Positions 1-6,356 of a stretch of DNA of 10,298 nt are shown here, one piece after another. How positions within the stretch are numbered: the stretch's first letter is position 1; each line of letters opens with the position of its first letter. The stretch lies in NCBI GenBank assembly GCA_002404675.1, contig DHKE01000047.1, positions 5,889 through 16,186 on the forward strand. The letters are read 5' to 3'. The position numbers and the translations under genes were made by a program. The DNA is from Porphyromonadaceae bacterium UBA4702 (GTDB lineage: Bacteria; Bacteroidota; Bacteroidia; Bacteroidales; Muribaculaceae). A model generated the notes under the pieces. It did not search any database, had not been told where the DNA came from, and worked only from the letters and a program-made list of their open reading frames with translations.

Positions 1-875
1 TGCTCGGGGTCGGTCACGCCTTCGAGTGCGCGGTAGAAATGTTCCTTTGCGTCCACGCCTATCACGTTGAGCCCCATGTCGGCGGTGTAGCTGCGCAGCA
101 CGTCTTCAAACTCGTGGTAGCGCAACAGTCCGTTGTCAACGAATATGCAGGTGAGGCGGTCGCCTATGGCGCGGTTGAGCAACACTGCTGCGACGGTCGA
201 GTCCACGCCTCCGGAGAGGGCAAGGACCACATGGTCGTCGCCGAGCTGCTCGCGCAGCGACTGCACCGTAGAGTCGATGAACGAGTCGGGTGTCCATGTC
301 CCGGCGGATCGGCATATCTCGTTGACGAAGTTGGAGAGAAGTTTCATGCCGTCCTCGCTGTGGTACACTTCCGGGTGGAACTGGACGCCCCATGTCTGCT
401 CGCCGTCGATGCGGAAAGCGGCGTTGGCTACATCTGCTGTCGAGCCGACGTTGCGGAAATTGCAGGGCGTTGAGACTATGGAGTCGCCGTGGCTCATCCA
501 CACGACAGAGTTGTCGCGCACGCCGTGCATCAGCTTGTCGCTGTCGTCATGGTTCACGAGGTGAGCCTTGCCGTACTCACGTGTGTCGGTCGAGGCGACT
601 GTGCCGCCGGCGGTCTTGGCGAGGTACTGCGCTCCGTAGCAGATGCCCAGGAGCGGGTACTTGCCGCGCAGTGGGCGCAGGTCTATCTGGCACGCCTTGG
701 GGTCGTTGACGGAGTAGGGGCTGCCAGAGATTATCACGCCGATAATCCCCTCACGCCCGGCCGGGAACTTGTTGTAAGGGACGATTTCGCAATAGGTGTT
801 CAGCTCGCGTATTCGGCGGGCTATGAGCTGCGTGTATTGCGAACCGCAATCTAATATTATAATTGTCTGCTGCAT
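1..875 (-). CDS. guaA: GMP synthase (glutamine-hydrolysing), N-terminal part, runs off left edge
   Basis: Converts XMP to GMP using ATP and ammonia released from glutamine: the last step of de novo guanine nucleotide synthesis, in the cytosol. The visible 291 codons hold a complete class I glutamine amidotransferase domain (about residues 4-190). Its nucleophile is Cys79 in GICYGAQ, and the His167/Glu169 pair sits in FHPEVYH. The start of the ATP-pyrophosphatase domain follows, with the PP-loop SGGVDST at 221-227. Family members are about 510-525 residues, so the rest of the synthetase domain and the dimerisation domain lie beyond position 1. The start ATG at 873-875 gives the usual short N-terminus ([15 protein letters not shown]). 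The gene lies 19 nt downstream of the antiporter gene on the same strand, and no promoter was seen in between, so it is probably co-transcribed with mgtC and the antiporter. The frame is intact up to the window edge. Identification is very secure. Confidence 0.97.
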   Translation of the reverse strand, partial: MQQTIIILDCGSQYTQLIARRIRELNTYCEIVPYNKFPAGREGIIGVIISGSPYSVNDPKACQIDLRPLRGKYPLLGICYGAQYLAKTAGGTVASTDTREYGKAHLVNHDDSDKLMHGVRDNSVVWMSHGDSIVSTPCNFRNVGSTADVANAAFRIDGEQTWGVQFHPEVYHSEDGMKLLSNFVNEICRSAGTWTPDSFIDSTVQSLREQLGDDHVVLALSGGVDSTVAAVLLNRAIGDRLTCIFVDNGLLRYHEFEDVLRSYTADMGLNVIGVDAKEHFYRALEGVTDPE

Positions 876-894
876 ATATGGTTTATGTATGCTG

Positions 895-3261
895 TTATTT
901 CATTTTCTTGAACTGGCTCTCGTCGCCGACCACCCAAATCAGGTCACCGGCGTGCAGCACGGTGTCGGGCTGCGGGTTTACAAACTCGCCGTCGGCACGC
1001 TGCACCTTGACGATGATGCAATAGTAGTCTTCGCGTATGTTGGTCTGTGCCAGCGGCTTGCCGATTATTGGCGACGAGGCTGTCAGGCGTATGCTGCGCA
1101 GCGACACTTCGGGCTGCTTTACGTCGAGCTTGGTATATGCTTTCTCTACGTGTTCCAGCTCGTCGTTGAGGTGCTTAATCTGGTCGTCAGTGCCGATTAC
1201 ACCGAGTATGTCGCCAGGGAATATTCGGGCGTCGGAGGAGGGTAGGGGCATCATCAGGTGTCCGCGCTGTATGCTCGAAATGCTCACGCCGAAGTCCTTG
1301 CGCAGCCCCGAGTCGCGCAGTCGGTCGCCTACGAAGGGGGAGTTGGGGCTGACCTCGATGTATGCCTGGTGCAGGTCGTCAACTATGTTGTTGTTAGTCC
1401 CGAAGCGGGTGTTCTCGCGTATGTTGAGGTTGTCAATGAACTTCTGCTCCAGCGAGTCGTAGCGCGTCTTGAAGCTCTTGGAGGCGAAGAGGGCGATGAG
1501 CAGGAAGGCGACCACTCCGACGATCCAGCCGATGGTGGAGGTGTAGGAGAATGACACGAATGCGACGAGGAACAGCAGTCCGAGTATGCAGCGGATTATC
1601 CGCATGGCTATCACCGGCACCTGATAGCGCGTGTCGTCCTTGCCGACGGACTTGCGCAGTTGGGGCGACATCACCGCGCCGCGTGTGAGGGCGAATATGA
1701 ACGGCGCCATGACCAGCAGCGACGCTGCCACGCAGACTATCTTGCCGGTGCTTTCGCCGAGGTACTTGGCGCACAGCGGGTCGATATACTGCCGCGACAC
1801 GAGTATGATTGCGATGAGGATGACGGAGTAAAGGACGATACGCGACACGTTGGAGACGAGTATCTCCTTCCATGCGCCGCGAGTGTCGTCAGCCTCGGAC
1901 TGCTCTGCTGAGTATCGCGTCAGCAGCGAGCGCATACGTTCCGGCAGGTGCTTCTCCACCCAGCCGTAGACCGGGTCTGCCATTTTGATGAAGTATGGCG
2001 TGGTGAAAATGGTTATCACCGAGACGGCAACGATGATAGGGTAGAGCGAGGCTTCAAGCACGCCGAGCGACATGCCGAGCGAGGCGATGATGAACGAGAA
2101 CTCGCCCACCTGCGTCAGCGTGAAGCCGCTCTGCAGGGCGACCTTGAGCGTCTGGCCGGTCACGAGCATGCCTATAGTGCCGAACAGGATCATGCCGGCT
2201 ATCACGACAACGGCGAGGAGCAGTATCTGCCCCCAGTACTGGGCTATCACTTCGGGCTGAACCATCATGCCGACGGAGATGAAGAACACGGCTCCGAACA
2301 GGTCTTTGACGGGCTTGACCACTTTCTCGATGCGCTCTGCCGCCATGGTGCCGGCGAGTATCGAGCCGAGGACGAATGCGCCGAGTTCAAGCGAGAAGCC
2401 GCACATCACGGAGAATATCGCCATGGCGAAGCACAGTCCCAGCGAGCATACCAGCAGGGTCTCGTCGTTGAGCATGGAGCGTGCCTTGGAGAGGAACGAC
2501 GGCAGCACATACACGCCGACCACGAACCATATTATGAGGAAGAACACGAGTTTGCCGACGGCAAACAGCAGCTCCGAACTCTCGACTGTGCCGACGGCTA
2601 TCGACGAGAGCAGCACGAGCATCAGGACTGCGAACAGATCCTCGATGATGAGCAATGCCAGCACCATGGACGCGAATTTCTTCTGCCGCAAGCCCAAGTC
2701 GGTCAACGCTTTGAGGATTATGGTAGTGGACGACATCGAAATCATGCCGCCGAGGAAGATGCAGTTTATTGTGTCGAGATGCAGCAGCCGGCCTACGCCG
2801 AAGCCGGCAAACGTCATTCCCGTAATGATGATCAATGCGGTTATTATGGCGGAGCTTCCGCTGTTTATCAGTTTCTTGTAGCTGAACTCAAGTCCGAGGG
2901 TGAACATGATGACTACGATGCCGACTTGCGCCCACACCTCGATGTTCTCGAGGTTGGAGATTGAGGGGAGGTAGTGGAAGTTGGGGCTGGCGAGGAAGCC
3001 GGCTATGATATATCCAAGCACTACAGGCTGTTTCAGCTTTTTGCAGATTATGGTGACTATCGCCCCGAGCAGGAGGACGAAGCCGAGGTCGCCTACCAGG
3101 CCGTTGACGGTGTGTTCGGTAGAGTGTTCCTCGGGTTTGCCGGCTGTCTCGGTGACGGCATTCTGGCGGCTGTCTTGCTGCGGCGCAGCGGCAATGGCAG
3201 TTGCCCACGCCGCGAGGGGCAGGGTCAATGCTGTTGCAAGTCGTTTGGTGTTGTCGTTCAT
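895..3261 (-). CDS. CPA2 (Kef/YbaL-type) cation:proton antiporter with two C-terminal TrkA-C domains
   Basis: Inner-membrane monovalent cation/proton antiporter, probably K+ or Na+ against H+; the ion cannot be read from sequence. The transport core spans about residues 55-425. It holds [12 protein letters not shown] (120-131), [12 protein letters not shown] (175-186), the acidic pair Glu207-Asp208 in LLIIEDL where YbaL-like proteins also have ED, and TQVGEFSF (383-390). A second membrane block of about four helices follows (about 465-596). Two RCK_C/TrkA-C ligand-binding domains then lie in tandem (about 632-708 and 718-786, each ending in a PGD/AGD-type loop before the last strand). No Rossmann TrkA-N (RCK_N) domain is visible, unlike E. 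coli KefB/KefC. The first 26 residues look like a cleavable signal peptide or an extra helix. Its ATG overlaps the mgtC stop (ATGA), implying translational coupling. The family call is secure; the substrate and regulating ligand are unknown. Confidence 0.93.
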   Translation of the reverse strand: MNDNTKRLATALTLPLAAWATAIAAAPQQDSRQNAVTETAGKPEEHSTEHTVNGLVGDLGFVLLLGAIVTIICKKLKQPVVLGYIIAGFLASPNFHYLPSISNLENIEVWAQVGIVVIMFTLGLEFSYKKLINSGSSAIITALIIITGMTFAGFGVGRLLHLDTINCIFLGGMISMSSTTIILKALTDLGLRQKKFASMVLALLIIEDLFAVLMLVLLSSIAVGTVESSELLFAVGKLVFFLIIWFVVGVYVLPSFLSKARSMLNDETLLVCSLGLCFAMAIFSVMCGFSLELGAFVLGSILAGTMAAERIEKVVKPVKDLFGAVFFISVGMMVQPEVIAQYWGQILLLAVVVIAGMILFGTIGMLVTGQTLKVALQSGFTLTQVGEFSFIIASLGMSLGVLEASLYPIIVAVSVITIFTTPYFIKMADPVYGWVEKHLPERMRSLLTRYSAEQSEADDTRGAWKEILVSNVSRIVLYSVILIAIILVSRQYIDPLCAKYLGESTGKIVCVAASLLVMAPFIFALTRGAVMSPQLRKSVGKDDTRYQVPVIAMRIIRCILGLLFLVAFVSFSYTSTIGWIVGVVAFLLIALFASKSFKTRYDSLEQKFIDNLNIRENTRFGTNNNIVDDLHQAYIEVSPNSPFVGDRLRDSGLRKDFGVSISSIQRGHLMMPLPSSDARIFPGDILGVIGTDDQIKHLNDELEHVEKAYTKLDVKQPEVSLRSIRLTASSPIIGKPLAQTNIREDYYCIIVKVQRADGEFVNPQPDTVLHAGDLIWVVGDESQFKKMK

Positions 3262-3992
3262 ATATCAGTCTGGCTTGAAAGTGTTATCGAGCGTGTCGGT
3301 TCCAGAGAGCGCATCTGCTCCATGACCGGGAGCAGGTTGCCCTTGGTGGGTATGAGGACCACGAAACTCACCACAGTGGTTTCGCGGTCATAGTCGTAGT
3401 CTATGTAGAAAGTGGAGAGGTATACCTTGTTTTTGCGGAACAGCTGGCGGTACGGGTCTATGTCGTTGACGATGCGGTTGATGGTGACGTTCAGTACCTT
3501 GCTTTCCTGCCCGACGTGGCGGGCTTTCTCGTACCGCTCCACCAGACCGAGTATAACCACGCACATCAGCGTGGCGACGATGCTGCACGCATACATGCCA
3601 ACGCCTACCGCCATGCCGATGATAGCCGTTATCCAGATGCCGGCGGCGGTGGTAAGCCCGCGCACAGACCCCTTGTTCTGTATCATCGCTCCGCCGCCGA
3701 TGAAGCCTACGCCGGTGATTACCTGCGCGGCGATACGCGCCGGGTCGCCGTTTTTCAGCCCGAGGTATGCTTGCGGCACATAGATGGAGAGTATCATGGC
3801 AAGGCACGCGCCGAGCGACATGAGCGCGAATGTGCGTATGCCGGCTATCTGCCCTTTGCGCTTGCGTTCGTAGCCGACTGTCATCCCCAGGACGATGCTC
3901 ATGGTCAGTTTGAACACAGAGTTGACCCACGTCACCTCGAGACTGTTGATGTCTGCAAGGAAAGTATCGAAAAATGACCCGGAATCGAACAT
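3258..3992 (-). CDS. MgtC/SapB family membrane protein
   Basis: Polytopic inner-membrane protein of the MgtC/SapB family. In pathogens MgtC supports growth in low Mg2+ and restrains the F1Fo ATP synthase; in commensals its job is poorly defined. The N-terminal membrane domain (about residues 24-152) carries the signature GYERKRKGQIAGIRTFAL (40-57), then RIAAQVITGVGFIGGGAMI (86-104) and SVRGLTTAAGIWITA (109-123). A soluble C-terminal domain of about 85 residues, probably ACT-like, follows (about 160-244). Length is normal for the family. The start at 3990-3992 leaves about 23 residues before the first helix. It lies only 4 nt after a good -7 element, so the mRNA may be leaderless; the next Met (residue 31) falls inside the first helix and is unlikely. 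It is the first gene of the presumed mgtC-antiporter-guaA operon. That pairing suggests ion homeostasis, which is inference. Confidence 0.92.
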   Translation of the reverse strand: MFDSGSFFDTFLADINSLEVTWVNSVFKLTMSIVLGMTVGYERKRKGQIAGIRTFALMSLGACLAMILSIYVPQAYLGLKNGDPARIAAQVITGVGFIGGGAMIQNKGSVRGLTTAAGIWITAIIGMAVGVGMYACSIVATLMCVVILGLVERYEKARHVGQESKVLNVTINRIVNDIDPYRQLFRKNKVYLSTFYIDYDYDRETTVVSFVVLIPTKGNLLPVMEQMRSLEPTRSITLSSQTDI

Positions 3993-3996
3993 ACCG

Positions 3997-4027
3997 CAAA
4001 GTTACAAATTTTTCGGCACTTTCGCAA
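3997..4027 (-). promoter_or_regulatory. Bacteroidota-type promoter of mgtC operon
   Basis: Read on the minus strand, TTG (4027-4025) is followed by exactly 20 nt and then TAACTTTG (4004-3997). This matches the Bacteroidota primary sigma factor pattern of a -33 TTG and a -7 TAnnTTTG. Only four bases separate the -7 box from the mgtC ATG, so transcription should start at or within a few bases of the start codon. It lies in the 49-nt gap after the queE stop. The same TTGCG and TAACTTTGC cores occur in the queF promoter. A consensus match only; no mapped start. Confidence 0.7.
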
Positions 4028-4041
4028 CCGTTCAGCGTGTG

Positions 4042-4650
4042 TCAGGGGATGTCAATCATGCGGTGGGTCTGCAGCGACAGCCGCCAGCGCGGGTCGTCAA
4101 GCACGCGCTGCACTGTGCGCCGCAGGTTCGCCTCTGCCTCCGCCGCGTCCTCGACGTGGCACGGCTGCAGGTACATCAGCGTGTCCTCCCGGCGGCACGG
4201 CAGCCTGAAATACGGGTCGAGCGGCTGTCCCAAGTCAACGACTTTAATCTCGTCGGCGTGCTGCGCCACTATCGGCAGGTCGCTTTGGTCAGAGCCGCAG
4301 ATGCCGCTTTTGGGCGACACTGTCACCCAGTCCAGCCCTTCGGGGAGCGGCCTCGTGCCGTTGGTTTCGATGCAGATACGCGACCCTGTCCCCATTTTCA
4401 GCGCACGGACGAACTCGCTGTCTATCCACAGCGACGGCTCGCCGCCGGTGAGTATGGTGAGGGGGGCATGGTGTCGCGCCACAGCAGCGATTATTTCCTC
4501 GTCTGTCATTTCGTGTCCGTGCTGGTGGCGCGTGTCGCAGAAGGGGCAGCGGAGGTTGCAGCCGCTGAAGCGCACGAACACCGACGGCACGCCGGTATTT
4601 GCGCCCTCGCCTTGCAGCGAATAGAATATCTCGTTGATTTTTCGCGTCAT
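4042..4650 (-). CDS. queE: 7-carboxy-7-deazaguanine synthase (radical SAM)
   Basis: Radical SAM enzyme that contracts the ring of 6-carboxy-5,6,7,8-tetrahydropterin to give 7-carboxy-7-deazaguanine, the second dedicated step of queuosine-precursor synthesis in the cytosol. The N-terminal substrate/SAM motif SLQGEG (11-16) is followed by the iron-sulfur cluster motif Cys31-x3-Cys35-x2-Cys38 in SGCNLRCPFCDT. TGGEP (68-72) is the SAM-binding glycine motif and ETNGTR (95-100) and SPK (112-114) are also family motifs. The C-terminal LSLQTHRMIDIP is typical of QueE proteins. The length of 202 residues is normal. It is the last gene of queF-queC-queD-queE, 24 nt after queD. The start ATG at 4648-4650 places MTRKINEIFYSLQGEG in the usual register. 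The mgtC promoter follows 14 nt after the stop, with no obvious terminator between. Identification is secure. Confidence 0.96.
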   Translation of the reverse strand: MTRKINEIFYSLQGEGANTGVPSVFVRFSGCNLRCPFCDTRHQHGHEMTDEEIIAAVARHHAPLTILTGGEPSLWIDSEFVRALKMGTGSRICIETNGTRPLPEGLDWVTVSPKSGICGSDQSDLPIVAQHADEIKVVDLGQPLDPYFRLPCRREDTLMYLQPCHVEDAAEAEANLRRTVQRVLDDPRWRLSLQTHRMIDIP

Positions 4651-4674
4651 TGGAGAATGTGACCTCGCTGTCTG

Positions 4675-5007
4675 TCAGTCCTTTTCGTAGATGGCAATGT
4701 TGCCCTCGCTCTCCTGCACCTCGGCGCGGTAGCAGTTCTCCACGTTGTCAACTATCCAGCGTGCAATGTTCTCTGCAGTCGGGTTCATGTCGAGTACGTC
4801 GTTGATTACGGCATGGTCAAGGCGCGACATCACGGTCTCCTTGACGCGGGTGAAGTCAGTCACCATGCCGTCGCTGTTCAGCTCGCGAGAGCGGCACTCC
4901 ACAGTTATGACCCAGTTGTGGCCGTGCAGGTTGGTGCATTTGCTGTCGTAGCTGAGCTGCAGTCTGTGGGCTGCGCTTATTTCAAATCTCTTTTTGATGT
5001 AGTACAT
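4675..5007 (-). CDS. queD: 6-carboxy-5,6,7,8-tetrahydropterin synthase
   Basis: Converts 7,8-dihydroneopterin triphosphate to 6-carboxytetrahydropterin, the first dedicated step towards preQ0. It belongs to the PTPS/QueD T-fold family and acts as an oligomer in the cytosol. From the chosen start the protein has 110 residues. Zinc ligands are His14 (SAAHRL), His28 and His30 (NLHGHNW). The catalytic Cys24 lies in DSKCTNLHGH, His65 in RLDHAV is the likely general base partner, and Glu99 in QESEGN binds the pterin. I chose ATG 5005-5007 because MYYIKKRFEISAAH is the normal family N-terminus and leaves a 22-nt gap after queC. A longer frame from 5055 would add 16 unrelated residues and overlap queC by 26 nt. 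No Shine-Dalgarno is visible before either start, as usual in this phylum. Third gene of the operon. Confidence 0.95.
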   Translation of the reverse strand: MYYIKKRFEISAAHRLQLSYDSKCTNLHGHNWVITVECRSRELNSDGMVTDFTRVKETVMSRLDHAVINDVLDMNPTAENIARWIVDNVENCYRAEVQESEGNIAIYEKD

Positions 5008-5029
5008 CTGTCGGTAGCGGTTTTGAGGG

Positions 5030-5695
5030 TTAGTCTTCGTAGTCAGTCGGGTCATCGATGCCGGCAGCGGCGAAAGCCTCGCGCCGCTCCATGCAGGTGC
5101 CGCACTTGCCGCAATGCCGCTCGCCCCCCTTGTAGCATGAGTATGTCAGGCTGTAGTCCACGCCCATTTCTGCGCCTCGCCGCGCTATGTCACCCTTGGT
5201 TATCAGCGTGTAGGGGGCAAGTATTTGCACGCCGTTGAACGTGCCCTGGCGCATTGCCTCGCCCATGGCGTTTACAAACCCCGGGCGGCAGTCCGGGTAG
5301 ATGGTATGGTCGCCTCCGTGGTTTGCTATCAGCACATACTGCAGGTCGTTGCTCTCAGCCAGGCCGCACGCCACGGAGAGCATGATGCCGTTACGGAACG
5401 GCACGACGGTTGACTTCATGTTGTCGTCGTCATAGTTGCCCTCGGGTATCGCTTCTGCGCCGTCGAGCAACGAGCTGCGGAAATACTCGGCCATGAATTT
5501 CAGGGGTATCACGAGATGGCGTATGCCGAGCAGCGCGCACTGGCGGCGTGCGCACTCTATCTCGCGTGCGTTGTGGTTGCTGCCGTAGTCGAAAGTCACG
5601 GCAAGCGCGATGCGCTCCTTGTACTCGTGCAGCAGCGTCACGGAGTCCATGCCTCCGGAAAGCACGATTATGCAGTCATTCTTGTTCTCGCTCAT
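5030..5695 (-). CDS. queC: 7-cyano-7-deazaguanine (preQ0) synthase
   Basis: ATP-dependent enzyme that turns 7-carboxy-7-deazaguanine plus ammonia into the nitrile preQ0 through an adenylated intermediate. The N-terminal PP-loop is [11 protein letters not shown] (12-22). Conserved QueC segments are [12 protein letters not shown] (98-109) and [15 protein letters not shown] (126-140). The C-terminal zinc knuckle uses Cys187, Cys195, Cys198 and Cys201 (SCYKGG, then CGKCGTC). Its length of 221 residues is normal. The start ATG 5693-5695 overlaps the queF stop codon (ATGA), so translation of the two is probably coupled. Second gene of the operon; queD follows 22 nt downstream. Identification is secure. 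Confidence 0.97.
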   Translation of the reverse strand: MSENKNDCIIVLSGGMDSVTLLHEYKERIALAVTFDYGSNHNAREIECARRQCALLGIRHLVIPLKFMAEYFRSSLLDGAEAIPEGNYDDDNMKSTVVPFRNGIMLSVACGLAESNDLQYVLIANHGGDHTIYPDCRPGFVNAMGEAMRQGTFNGVQILAPYTLITKGDIARRGAEMGVDYSLTYSCYKGGERHCGKCGTCMERREAFAAAGIDDPTDYED

Positions 5696-6177
5696 TGTTT
5701 CCCGGGTATTGAGTTGAAGTCAAACGATTTTTCCATTCTTGCGGCGCACAGCTGCTGGTGGCTGTCGTCGCCACGGCACACAAACGGGTGTATGCTGATG
5801 CCGCCGCGAGGCATGAACACTCCGCGCACCTCGATGTAGCGCGGGTCCATGAGCTGCCACAGGTCGTTGAGGATTATGTTGACGCAGTCCTCGTGGAAGT
5901 CGCCGTGGTTGCGGAACGAGAAGAGGTACAGCTTGAGGCTCTTGCTCTCCACCATCCGCTCACGCGGGATGTACGAAATGTATATGCGCCCGAAGTCCGG
6001 CTGCCCAGTCTTGGGGCAGAGCGTGGTAAACTCGGGACACTCGAATGTGACCACATACTCGCGGTCGGGATGCTTGTTCTCAAACGTCTCCAGTATCCCG
6101 GGGTCGTAATCTGAGGGGTATTTTGTCCCCTGACAGCCCAGGAGCGGGACTCCCTGAAGTTCTGATTCTGTTCTCAT
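5692..6177 (-). CDS. queF: NADPH-dependent preQ0 reductase (type I QueF)
   Basis: Reduces the nitrile of preQ0 to the aminomethyl group of preQ1 with two NADPH. This commits the pathway to tRNA queuosine rather than to preQ0-based DNA modification. From ATG 6175-6177 the protein has 161 residues, the size of the short single-domain (YkvM-like) class. The nucleophile is Cys54 in [13 protein letters not shown], with the proton donor Asp61 seven residues later. The QueF signature [15 protein letters not shown] spans 78-92, and His96-Glu97 in DFHEDC belong to the active site. Earlier in-frame starts exist (TTG at 6232-6234, ATG at 6220-6222). They would add 15-19 residues without family character, translated through the leader hairpin, and the TTG lies almost on the predicted transcription start. 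The ATG at 6175 is therefore preferred. It is the first gene of queF-queC-queD-queE, and its stop overlaps the queC start. Confidence 0.95.
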   Translation of the reverse strand: MRTESELQGVPLLGCQGTKYPSDYDPGILETFENKHPDREYVVTFECPEFTTLCPKTGQPDFGRIYISYIPRERMVESKSLKLYLFSFRNHGDFHEDCVNIILNDLWQLMDPRYIEVRGVFMPRGGISIHPFVCRGDDSHQQLCAARMEKSFDFNSIPGKQ

Positions 6178-6202
6178 GTTCGGTAATGATGAATGAGTGA
6201 TG

Positions 6203-6230
6203 CTGCGGGGAGCTGCCACCATCCCCGCAG
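6203..6230 (-). promoter_or_regulatory. Stem-loop at the 5' end of the queF leader
   Basis: The leader transcript would contain CTGCGGGG, a 12-nt loop, then CCCCGCAG: a perfect 8-bp, mostly G-C stem. It begins only a few nucleotides after the expected transcription start and ends 25 nt before the queF ATG. No U-tract follows, so it is not a standard intrinsic terminator. It may stabilise the mRNA 5' end or control translation. Loop bases TGGTG could pair with CATCA at 6191-6187 to make a pseudoknot (five pairs, one G-U). The stem is seen in the sequence; the function is inference. Confidence 0.5.
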
Positions 6231-6238
6231 TCAAAGTG

Positions 6239-6269
6239 CAAAGTTAGTAAAAAGCGGCGGCATGCGCAA
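6239..6269 (-). promoter_or_regulatory. Bacteroidota-type promoter of queFCDE operon
   Basis: On the minus strand TTG (6269-6267) is followed by 20 nt and TAACTTTG (6246-6239), matching the Bacteroidota -33/-7 pattern. Transcription would start near 6232-6235 and give a leader of roughly 55 nt before the queF ATG. The -33 region reads TTGCGCAT, identical to that of the divergent promoter on the plus strand. A consensus match, unmapped. Confidence 0.7.
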
Positions 6270-6300
6270 CAGCCGTGCTGCACGCCGGTGCTTTGCGCAT
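6262..6300. repeat. Inverted repeat joining the -33 regions of two divergent promoters
   Basis: ATGCGCAA at 6262-6269 and TTGCGCAT at 6293-6300 are perfect inverted 8-bp arms separated by 23 bp, centred near 6281. Each arm contains the -33 TTG of one of the two divergent promoters. A smaller pair, GCAC 6280-6283 and GTGC 6288-6291, lies in the spacer. The symmetry could be a regulator operator or simply two copies of a good extended -33 element. Confidence 0.5.
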
Positions 6301-6322
6301 CGGGATATATTGATTAATTTTG
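6292..6322 (+). promoter_or_regulatory. Bacteroidota-type promoter of the GHL10-family gene
   Basis: TTTG at 6292-6295 is followed by 19 nt and TAATTTTG at 6315-6322, matching the -33/-7 pattern. Expected transcription start is near 6327, giving a leader of about 30 nt to the ATG at 6357. It is divergent from, and shares its TTGCGCAT -33 core with, the queF promoter. A consensus match, unmapped. Confidence 0.65.
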
Positions 6323-6356
6323 CAGTGAGAATGAGACCCGAAAACAGATCAGCATC

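Noticed and set aside
1948..2964. Plus-strand open frame of 338 codons, rich in His, Glu and Tyr
   Set aside because: It lies wholly antisense to the antiporter gene. Its composition is what the reverse of a hydrophobic, GC-rich coding sequence produces, and it has no family motif or promoter.
3895..4662. Plus-strand open frame of 255 codons
   Set aside because: It runs across queE, the mgtC promoter and the mgtC start on the wrong strand. It has no recognisable motif, and queE has its full radical SAM signature on the minus strand.
5008..5055. Longer queD start overlapping queC by 26 nt
   Set aside because: The 16 extra residues are not part of the QueD fold; the ATG at 5005-5007 matches the usual family start.
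6178..6234. Extended queF N-terminus from TTG 6232 or ATG 6220
   Set aside because: The TTG would sit at the predicted transcription start and both would be read through the leader hairpin. The added residues lack family character, while ATG 6175 gives the normal short-form QueF length.
6178..6235. Canonical preQ1-I riboswitch upstream of queF
   Set aside because: The 8-bp G-C stem with a 12-nt loop and the lack of an A-rich tail do not match the short preQ1-I stem and consensus loop. Only an undefined leader structure is claimed.
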